Shown here: positions 37,101 to 49,000 of the stretch, piece by piece
Layout: every line of letters begins with the position of its first letter
Numbering within the stretch: position 1 is the first letter of the stretch
From: Hemerocallis citrina
Taxonomy: Eukaryota; Streptophyta; Magnoliopsida; Asparagales; Asphodelaceae
Assembly (NCBI GenBank): GCA_017893485.1
Contig: CM030360.1
Span: forward strand, 1,518,501 to 1,582,500
Direction: 5' to 3'
Length of the DNA: 64,000 nt
The notes under the pieces: model-generated
Databases searched by the model: none
The model's input: the letters and a program-made list of their open reading frames with translations, nothing else
Told to the model about the DNA's origin: nothing
Made by a program: the position numbers and the translations under genes

Positions 37101-40100
37101 TAGATTGTCAATCCTTCAGTTAAACAACAGTACAAAAAGCACAAAAATAATACCCAAAGCTTGCATAATAGGAATGCTCTTGAATGGCCATTATCTGAAC
37201 AGCATTATATCCAAGTCTTTTAATTCGCGGGAGCACATCATCTCTGAAGCTAGCATATGTGTTGATCTTAGGCTCCTGTTTACCACAACCAGTGTTTGCA
37301 GAAATATTAACATAAATATTATAAAGAAAGCAAGGAAACAGCAATATTCCAATACAAATAATCCTCACATCTCATACTTCGCATCCGTCAGGTGGCCTTT
37401 TCCATTAATTTCGTTAACCAAGGAACAACTTAGTTCCGTAAAAAGAAATGAGCAAATAGAATAATCTTATCAGCTATGCAAAACGAATGAAAGATGTAAC
37501 AAGAGAACGGATGCCATGAAAACTACAGGGCTTCTTTAATATTACATGGGCCAGTATATTGGGAAATTAGGAACGATATATCTCCAAAAAAATAGTGCAT
37601 TAGTAATGAGATGGGGAAATAGTGTGCATATTTCCTACAAATAATGGGATTGCAATATGATAAAGATAGGATAAGACATTAAGCTAAACTCTCTCTTTGG
37701 ACGAAGCCCTATACAGTTGCTAATATATGATGGCAGAGTCAATTGCCCAAAAGGGCCTTCCAGGAGTTAAGCTTCTAATCTTCGCCTTTCTTTGAAATAT
37801 TAGAGGGTTCTGGAACCTTAACAGAAAAATGAAAATTGAGATATATTCTATTACAAATTTCGTAATGAGAACAGTAGTCCCTTTTGCAGGACCAACTATT
37901 GCTGAACCAAAATATACTCAACAGTTAAAATAATGAGTTTGTTACATAGGAAACTGGAAATCTACTAAAGCAAACCAATAAAATTTTGTTTATATGACAC
38001 AGATGAGGTGAAATTTGGTATAAAAATAAACTAAGCCATCAAAGTTTATATTCCAAGTTTCCAACTTACAACCATGAAAATGGCAAGAGGGGCTGTAAAG
38101 AGAACACCAGGGAGATTGATGAGCTAAGAAAATACACAAAAATGGATTACTCTAAATAGAAGATTAACCCCTATTACAAGTGATTCTCCTATTTCAATCA
38201 GTTTAACAAGTAGTGGAATCATTTTCCATGTATAAACTTTTACTGAGAAGTATTGAGCAATGCAAATCTTAAAGCTATAAATAAATAAGTTGCCAACTAT
38301 TACAAACGAGACACATAACAAAGCTTGCAGATCAAAATGTACCACAATGTATGCGAAAAATTTGGATTTCCATAATAAAAAAGTGTACAGGTAGAGTATA
38401 CTAACCGGGCTACTCATTCCAACATGTGATTCATAAATACGTAGTGACTTGGGAGCTTTTGGTCGGGGATGTTCGAAAACATATTTTTCCTGTATAAACA
38501 AATCAAAAATTTAGAAGGACAATTGTGAATATCAAATGTGCATAAACAACCTGTCCCCAAGTGAATCGAAGTCAATTTCAACCCCATGGGATGAAGAAAA
38601 AATAATTGTGTTCAGGATTGCATAAATTGGACTTAAAATACAGGTGAAATCATAAAAGTGAAGAGTAGATACCTCTTCAGGGGGGTCATAATATATACCA
38701 TTGTATGGTATTTCTCCTGGGGCTTGGACAGAAAACTTTATCCAGGCAGGAATTGAGTCTTTAATGCCAGATGGAGTATCCAAACGAATCTATAACGTCA
38801 TTAACAATATAGAGTTAGTGGAGAATAATTGATTTAATAAAAAACAAATTCATCTTTATGTTACAGGTAGTTGCCAGTACAAACAAGATTGCACATCAAC
38901 AGAAACCAAAATATTTAAACCTAGATATACTGGAACTGATCAAGAGAATACCTTTACGCGTGAGCCATGAGGAATAGGAGGCAATCCATCAGTATCGTTG
39001 GGCAGAAAAATCTCCCAAACACCAAACTCATTCTGAAGTAAATTATGAAATGCCAGCATATATAAGATCAAATATAGAAAGAAACACACTAAAAAAGTAA
39101 GTTTTGACAAAAGTAAGGAAAGCATTTAATATGTTGAAGTGTTTACCTCAACAGAACAAGTTAATGACTCTTCAAACAAAGAATACATCTTAGGAACAAG
39201 AAAAATATTAATATTACATTAGTAACGCATCAAATAATCTCTAGAAGTGCTTGGCTCATTGCAAACACATCTTTCAAGCCGTATATAAGAGTCAGAATGA
39301 CAAATGCTTCAATCATCATTATCACCATCATCATCTAATCGCTTCCCATTAAAATGGGCTCTCAGCTATAAAGCAAGACTCAATGAACAATTCGAAGAAA
39401 AAAATTTGAGTGCAGACACTAATTCTCTCTTGCCAAATTCCTAGCCAGAGAAACTATTGACAAGAGAGAGGCCAGTTCTAATCCCACAAGACAAGTTGGC
39501 ATCGTCCAAGTTTTGCTATAGGAAAGAATATTCAATCTAAGGCGAAAAACAAAACCCGAGCGTTCCCGCAAAGCATGAACGATAATGATCTAATAATAAA
39601 GTATAACTGAGTGAAGTATATCTTCAAAATATAATGCCAGTGCTGTTCTCAAAAACGATGTAAGCTATAACTACAAAAAATGAGAGTCTACTGATAAAAA
39701 TAGTTTAAAAAGAACCTGCAAAGATGAATAATGTGCAAAGAAATACCTTGGTCATAACATCTGCATTGGGATTCCAATTGTTGAAATCTCCTATTAGCGA
39801 TGCTGACTGGAAACAGAAAGCCCAATAAGTTTCATCAGACAATAAGCGATAAAATGTTAACTTTAAGTAGCTACATGCCAGCCTACAAAACTATCTAAAG
39901 TCATGTTCTGAGTGTTTACTAAAGTAAAGAATTATCTATAAACAATGAACCCTATCGGTTTACAATGGGGCAAGAAAAAAAAATCTGGCTTCCTCTATTT
40001 TTAGCTTTTCACGTCTGAATGTTAATTAAACTAAGATAATGGCTCCATTGTTCGAATTAAAGAAATTCTTCACAGGGAATAGGACTAGCTTGTGCTAACA

Positions 40101-43100
40101 TTGTCATTTGGAAGCCAAGGGACTGAAGGAATGACTTTACAATTTTGTTTCACCTTGTCCATGTGTTCCCTCAATAAAATTTAATCCTAGATGATAGAAA
40201 AATTTGAGTCAGGGTTCCAAGTTTCTAATCACAATTCTACACAGAATTTCTAGCACGCTGATTGGTTATCCACATGCAGAAGGCCTTGACACCCTTTCAT
40301 GCACCCTAACACTAGATACATCTAGTAAATCATATTGGCTGCTTAGATTTATTTGAGTAAACTATTTTGTAGATATCATAAATGAGTTCATAGCTTTTTG
40401 TATTTATGAAGATAAGATTCGTCTATATATTATGTTGAGTAATATATTTATATAAACTAACAAACTAGGAGAAAAACAATCTCCAATGAATTTCCAAATA
40501 AATTGTCAAAAGGTATTATTAGTGCCATGAATGACATATAACTAGTGTTCACCAAACTAGAAGGCAGTGCACCTGTCATCAACTTTGGTAATAGTAGTTT
40601 ACCACCACAATATGATCATAGTCCAAGTCTTCCAATACATTAGGAAAACATTGCTTAACAGTTAACTAATTTCTTTTTTAGGTTTCCCCAAATCAACAAT
40701 TTAACAGTGAGCATCCCTATATGCTAATAGTCATCACTGTTAGTTGAATCCTATTGTTCATCGCCAGAACAAAAGAAAAAGGAAAAACAAAGAAAGAAAG
40801 AAAGAAAGTTTATTATAAGAACTAATAAAAATGGGAAATAAGATAACAAACCTTGGCTCCAGGAGCCCATTCCCGGTAAGTAATACCAGTTTCACTAAAA
40901 AGACAAATGATCAAAACATAAGAACCTGAAAGATTCATTAATATAAAATTTTGGACAAATACAATTAGATCATCAATCAGGACATAAAAAGAAAGGTCTC
41001 CTGAAAGCACGATAAAGTGCCTCTATTGGTAAGAACATCTGATAATAAATGTTCTAGAAGGCATAATATGCAACCACATATACAACAACATTTTTTTGGG
41101 GTGATTGTAAACATGGGGGGGGGGGGGGGGGGGGGGGGGAATTGGTGCACAACAAAAAATTCCCACATATATAGAGTGAAAACAGGCGCGTTGCATCCTG
41201 TTGTTGCTAAATACGTACAATATAAGTGCGACATTCACCATATAGGCAATATGCGCTGGTCCAGCATACCATAGTTGTACCATTGATGAAAATTATGGTT
41301 AAGAACACAAATTACGAACAAAAACACACAAGAAATAGTTTCCATATGTCCAATAATCTGATACGGGGAGAGATGGATGCATGACTAGGCTCCTTTGGAG
41401 TTTCACAGAGCAAAATTCATTTATTTTTGCATCATTTTCTTAGAATAGACAGGATCCATATACTAAACTGAATGTAAGGATGTGTGTCGGTGGGTGGATA
41501 GATAGGTGTGGTGTGTGAGAGAGAGAAAAAGAATCAGATGAAGGAAGATTCTTCTAGATATATTCTACTAGACTTTAAAATTGATGAACAAGATTTTAAA
41601 TTCCTCGTCACTAAAAGATGATTTCATTTTGATGAGAAAAAATATGGAAGAGATAGAATTGATAATATTGAAGTGTGGAACTTCTCCCTGTACTCAGAAG
41701 AAGAAAAAATTGCCTTAATGCAACTGCTGAGTCATCACATTAAAACCAGTCAAAGAATGCAATTTTTTGGGAGTTCTGGGTCAAAACATAAGATTCCACA
41801 AGCAAATTTGGTAGGTGTAAAGTGGTGTCAAGCAGGCTTCATGCAAAAGTAGAAAGGTCTGCTACCCTTTTAAAAAAGTGAAGTATACCTGCGGGTAAAG
41901 CCAAATTTCTCATATCCACGGGAAAATGAATCCAGACCACCTTCATACTTATCAATCATTTCTCGCATGTTTTTGTATTGGCTATATCTGTAATCAAGAA
42001 TATAGTAGAAAAATAAATTTCAAATAATCATTACTTAGATGAAACAATAACAACAACACCACAACAACAAGAAAACATGGCGTAAAGTCAGGATTAAAAA
42101 GATCCAGAAACTTATATCTGAGGTATTATAATAAGCTTACATCATGTTCTGCAATCAGCTTATAATTGGCTTAACAAGTCAGCTTTAACTACTAGGGCAA
42201 TCTGGAAGAGCTTTCTGCAATCAACTTTAACTAAAGAAAGAGAGAATGATATATACTAATAGATACAGCTAGCCCTGGGAGAGCCACAGTAACCACCATG
42301 GAGTTCAGATCACCTTCACCCCGATCAGCTTTGACTTTTAACTAGTGATTTGGTTTAGGTATGTTTATTATATTCTATTAACGATTTCAGCTAAAAGCAG
42401 GCTACATTTTTATTTTTAATTAGTTTGATAGTTAAAGTTGTTTTAAAAAGTAGGAAAAATGCTGGTTAAATTTGGTTTCTAAATGAATAGAAATTATTTA
42501 AATGCTGACTGGCTGAATGGATTAATTTGCAGAGATGTAAATTATTTTCTTCTTTTCCAAAACTCCTCTCAAATCACTCCTCTTCCACAATTATATATAC
42601 TTCTGGACACACAACAGCAGCATTCAGCATCTAGAAGAGTGGAAAAGTTTGTGATTACTTGCAGCTAAAACGAAACTCTAAACGTAGACAAGTATATGAG
42701 TAGATATAAAATATATCCTATGGAGAAATACAGGGAGTTTATTACCCACAAGGTTAAAGCAAATACAACTTTGAAGTGCAGCATTTTTATCATCACCATA
42801 ATATTTTCCCAATATGATGGAGTCAATTTTGGATCCCAACTAGATGTCAATAGAAATCTACAAACGAGTGTTGAAGCTAATCTCTACGGTGGCTTCAAAT
42901 AACAATAAACAAGGGCCAATTCTTGGATTAAATTATAGAGCCAGCTATAAGACTGATAGACAGATACCAAACCCCTGTGGACTGTGGTTGTTCCAAGTTT
43001 CAAATTAAGGCTACAGTGATCAAGAAAAACCTTGCAGTAAGACCATCATATGCAACTGGTGTCTAGCTAGAAAGTAATTAACTTTCAAATTAAGTGCATG

Positions 43101-44907
43101 ATGCATTCTAGGAGTGACCTCCAAGTTCTCATAGATAAGAGAAGAGTTTCAATGAGTACATAAGCTGAGTTTTGCTCTTAGGAATTACATTGTACTCCAA
43201 AATTAGTTACAGATTTTTTTATTGATAGATGTACATTCAACAATTGTTTTTCCACTTGGTAAATACTGCTATGTCTACAAAATTCATTGCCCATTGGTGA
43301 ATCCGGTTAGCTCCATTTTAACCAAGATTAAGCCATACATATACCAATGTAATATAAATCAAACAACCACCATCTCAATTGATAATAGAGTAAGTCAATT
43401 ATAGAGCTATCAAAATTTTGCCATCAGAAAGAAGCAGGAATTAAAGTCCATTCACAATGCTTAGTAAAAGATATGTATAGCATATTATATATTCATTGAA
43501 GGACACTGGAATTTTTTGTTTTGGAATCTATAAAGGTCAGACAACTTTATGCAGGTTCTCTAATATACAGAATATGTCAAAGAAGAAGAAAGTTCCAGTA
43601 TGAAAGGGGACAAACATACACATTTGAAAGAAGTCTTACCTATAGTCTAAATGAGACTGATGAGCTTTCAAGTATGGATCAATTTCATATATTCTCTGAC
43701 CACCACCGGGTGGAGGAATAACTCTTTGCTTCTCTTCAACCATTTCGAGATTGATATCCACTTCATCAGAGTGTTCACCTTCTGTTATGCTGTCCTCACT
43801 CACCAAGCTTGAAGATATGAACGTTTGAGCATTCTCAGCCTTAGGCTCATCCAGATCAGGTACTTGTTGCAATACCTATGATTAATCCATATGAAGAAGT
43901 TACATAGTTAATTTCTATGAACCAAAGTAGAAACTAAAACAAACTAACAGGTTTAGAATATAAAATAGGCCAGTATTTGAGACATGTAAGCACTATCAAC
44001 TACCATAGAAAAGTGAGGGCCTGCATGGAAAATCTATAAGATAGGCATCAATGCTTTTAAATCTGATCATCAATGTAGTAAAATAACTAGTTGGTGACAT
44101 ACTTGTTTCTCTCCTATTTTCCAGGATAGAAGAAAGGTTGGAAAGAGGGGTCAAACATGCACAAGAAACGTAAATGATTGGAGGAAACCATTTAAATTTG
44201 CAGACACCAGCATGATGCAGCAACACAGCCCCAAGATACGCAAGTCATTCTCAAATAATACATTGAATCGGGGTAGACAGAGTTGTGTCATGGTGCCTCC
44301 TCATAGATAATAATTAGTTGGCTACTAAGGAACCAAGAAAAATGAAGGTTAGATTAAGGATGGTGATGCTTCTTTCTGTCCTCTGTTTCCATTCATCTCC
44401 AGGCTTAGACCAATATTCCTCTCCTCTCTATTCAAAATATTAAACCAAGAGAATAAAAGAGATTTATATTGAACTAACTTAGTTTCAGTATCCACGCTAG
44501 CTCTCATGACATTGCGTAACGTTATCAATTTAGTTTTTCAGGTTTCACTTGTCTTCGAATAATAATCAGACATTACAAGTAAAAATAAATGTTTATATTC
44601 AAAAGAAAATGAAAAGATTTGATACTTTTTTGTTAGTTTAACTTGGGACTCACCTTGTTATCATCATAGGGTGCAGGTTCTTGGGTCCCAATTGATTCTA
44701 TAGAGGAAGAACCATCAAGCTGACTACCAGGAACCAACACCTTTCCAGTGGCAGAAACAGTGGTTGATGAAGAATCAATATTGTAAGAAGAATTTCCCGC
44801 TAGTATTTTTCCTGAAGAAGAAGCAGCATTCAACTTTAGTAGTCCAATGAATCACAATAAACAACGAAGAGAGTAGAAGCTAAAGTTGGAACGGGAAGGC
44901 ATGATGA

Positions 44908-44983
<76 letters not shown>

Positions 44984-45966
44984 AAACTTTCGGTTGTGCA
45001 CTGGGGTAGTGCACACAGTGGTGTGCACTCGTGCTAGGCCGTCCGATCTAACACTTTGATCATGATCCCCATCCAACGGTGCGTGAGGGATCCCGCTCAT
45101 CTGGCTAAAATGGGGGGGGGGGGGGGGGTAAACCGTCATTTCATACCCCCCCATCCCCAAAATCCCGTCTGCTTCCCTCTCTCACGCTCGAATTCTCCAT
45201 CATCGAGCTCAGATTTGAAAAACTCTAGCCCCCAAAAAATTCGAACCACATCCTCCTCATCTCCAAATCTCCATCTCCTCCGTCTCGAACGCTCGGATTT
45301 CCTCCACGCCTTCATCAGCGACCTCAGATCTGAAAACCCTAGCCCCCAAAATCCTCGAACCCACAAACCAGTACCCAAATCTACTCGCGCTCTCCTTCTC
45401 GTGACGCTCTCATCATCCTCATCCCCCAATCGTCGCTCCTCTCACGCTCGATTTCCTCACGCCAAAAAATCCCCAATCTAACACTTTTTTGGCGTGAGGA
45501 AATCGAGCGTGAAAGGAGCGACGATTGGGGGATGAGGATGATGAGAGTGTCACGAGGAGGAGAGGGCGAGCAGATTTGGGTACTGATTTGTGGGTTCGAG
45601 GATTTTGGGGGCTAGGATTTTCAGATCTAAGGTCGCTGATGAAGGCGTGGAGGAAATTCGAGCGTTCGAGGGGAAGAGATGGAGATATGGGGATGAGGAG
45701 GATGTGGTTCGAATTTTTTGGGGGCTAGGGTTTTTCAGATCTGAGCTCGATGATGGAGAATTCGAGCGTGAAAGAGGGAAACAGACGAGATTTTGGGGAT
45801 AGGGAGGTATGAAATGACGGTTTTACCCCTCCCCCCATTTTAGCCAGATGAGCGGGATCTCTCACGCACCGTTGGATGGGGATCATGATCAAAGTGTTAG
45901 ATCGGACAGCCTAGCACGAGTGCACACCGCTGTGTGCACTACCCCAGTGCACAACCGAAAGTTTTC

Positions 45967-46027
<61 letters not shown>

Positions 46028-49000
46028 ATGAGAAAATTTGTACAAATATGAGTTCATATCTGATACAGTTCTAAAAACTGCATCTGGATATTTGCATATC
46101 AGTCCCTCTAGTATCTTCTTTTCTTGTTGGGTTTATTTGCAAAATTGGTAGTCGTTTTGTAATAAAGTCATTTTACTAGTTTTACGGGTGGTGCACGGGC
46201 TTAGGCAGCTCTCTATTAATACCCTGTAATTTCTTTTCCAGAATATGAATGAATATAATTTAAGCTTCTATCTTCTTCTTCCTCGTGCTTCTTCTTCCTC
46301 CTTCTGTTTTCTTTCTTTTTCTTATTTGATTCATGGATGTTATCAAAAGTTACAACGATCCATCTCTCTATCGGATCGGCATCGTAACAAAGGTATCAGA
46401 GCCAACCGATCTCAGCCAAAGGGTGGAGAATATAGAGATTTCGATGGGTGTCCTACAGCATCAGGTGATCAATTTACAGTTGCAAAATGATGATATTCTA
46501 AGTTGGTTGCGCCACCTCGTGGAAGGGAATTCCCGGAACAAAGAAGAAGCGCCTTATGCCTCAAACCCTAGATCTCGAAACCTAAATCCCCCAAAGCCCT
46601 CATCAATGGCCGACGAAGCCAAAGCCCACTCCAACCGCTCCGCCATCACCAACCCCAGCGAAACCTCCTCGCCCAGCTCTCCGCCGCCATCTCCTATGAT
46701 GACGGCCTCTTCCCCTTCGTCTGTTGCGTCTTCTCCAACCCCACCACCAAGCCCAGCTTCCCCAGCTCCATCTCCCTCCATGACTTCCCCAATGGCTCTG
46801 ACATCTCCCTTCCCAAGATCTGCAAGATCCTCGACTCATTCCACCCCTACCACTACCCCCTCTCTGTTTCTGATGCTCTCCTCCACTCTCACCACTTCCA
46901 CCTTTTCAATGTTTGTTGGGTCCTCTCCAAAATTCAGCACCTCGCCATGTGTTCGATGAAATCTCCAAGAGAACCAGGAAATGGACTCCTCAAACTTCAA
47001 CCCTATTTTCTCAAGCTCCAACCACTCACCAGGTATTCGACTAAATGCCATAGACTGCTACTTGAAGTTGCTTGTGAGGCTTTGTCATATCTATGATCCC
47101 GGAGGAGGTGCCGCTTCAAGCATGGTTTAGTAGTTATTCTGAAGGTTCCCCTGTTCCTAAGCCAATGCCAGCATTCGACTATGAAAATATTATGGAGAAT
47201 GTTCTTGACAAAGCAACATTGTCGCCACTGTCGACTCAATATAAAGTGTTTATTATTGACATCGGTGATACATTGCCTACAGATTCATGGAGTGTTATCT
47301 CAAAGGTTTTCGGTCAAGCACCCCAGCAAGCATTTTTTATTCTTTTGATTGCAACCAGTAAAGGCTTGCAAATCGACAGGGATGCCCTCACGTTGATCAA
47401 GGTCAAATGGCTTGTTAAGAGGTTAAGAGATGCTGAGATGACTCTTGATCAACTTAGTTCTATTGGTGAAATGATCACTGTTCCTTTGATCCAGGAACTT
47501 GTTGGTTTAGTTTCTAGCAAGAAACTAAGGGATTTGATCAATCTGGCATTATCTGCCGATACTGCAAATATTGTGACGAGTTTAAGAGAGATAATGGAAA
47601 CTGACGTAGATCCCTTGGTGTTAATGTCACAAATCGCAAATATAATTACTGATATTCTCGCTAAGTGCTATGTATTCACTCATGAAAAACTTCTGCAGTG
47701 GAAGGCTTTGAGAGGAGAACTTACTACTGATTGGAATGCGACCCTTAGGGTAGGAGACCAATCTCTTCCTTCCATTAGTGTAATGGAATTTTGTAGTGAA
47801 AATCTTCTGGCTTGTGGAAGTGATTGTCAACATGGTGGTGCAGGTATTTTGCTTCCAAAATCATGCCAGTCTTTCCCTGCTAGCCATTCCTATATTAATT
47901 CACTGAAGGTAAATCCGGCTTGCAACTCCAGTTCATTCACAGTTGAGAAATGCTTTGCTGCTAGTTATGTTTCCCTAAAATTGACAAGTGAAAATGATGT
48001 CTTCGAGTTTATTGGCATTTATACATTTGATCCTGATCTTTCTGTCCATAAAGATGACAAGGATGATACAATGCAATACCTCATGAAAGGCTTGATGGCT
48101 CATTTACCTCCTAGTAAGGTGTATTCACTGGATTGGCCCCTGAAAGGAATAAGATAGTGAGTGCGTCACAAGATGGAAGGTTAATTGTATGGAATGCTTT
48201 AACAAGCCAGAAAACGCATCTATAAGACTTAATTGTGCATGGGTCATGACCTGTGCATTTTCTCCTAATAGGCAATTTGTTGTTTGTGGTGGACTCGACT
48301 GTGCCTACTCTATTTTCAATCTGAATGCTCAAGCTGATAGAGATGGCAATATACCAACATCGAGAGTATTGACAGGGCACAAAGGATATGTATCATCATG
48401 TCAATATGTACCAGTTCAAGACAATCGCCTCATAACCAGCTCGGGTGATCAAACATGTGGTTTGTGGGATGTCACTATTGGACAGGGGATTTCTGTATTT
48501 GGAGGTGAACTTCCATCAGGACACACAGCTGATGTTCTAAGTGTTTCAATCAACAACTCAAATTCAAACATGTTTGTCTTCAGTTCGTGTGATGCAACTG
48601 TACGTTGGTGAGATATATGAATGGCTAGTCGAGCTGCTCAGACATATGAGGACATGAAGGGGATGTTAACACTGTCAAATTCTTTCCTGATGGGCAAAGG
48701 TTTGGAACCGACTCTGATGACGGTACACGCAGGCTATTTGACATGAGAACGGGCCACAAGCTTTAAATTTACAAAGCAACATGGAAATAATGATAATGAT
48801 GTTCCGATTGTCACATCTATTGCCTTCTCAATATCAGGAAGACTCCTATTTGTTGGATATTCTGGTGATCTTGAGACTAGTCAAGGGGTCTTCCAGTACT
48901 CTGGCCTAAAAGAAAAGGAAGAAGTCCTCTTCATTGTCATTCAAGAAAATGATAGGAAGAAATATCTCAAGCCAAATGTCGAAGCTTATCAAATGGCATC

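Noticed and set aside
45136..45802. Two similar short proteins on opposite strands
   Set aside because: They are the two arms of the foldback read in opposite directions, not genes.
46333..46959. A single genuine 208-aa protein
   Set aside because: It begins inside the 5' LTR and switches from a gag-like start to low-complexity Pro/Ser text, while another frame looks more protein-like.
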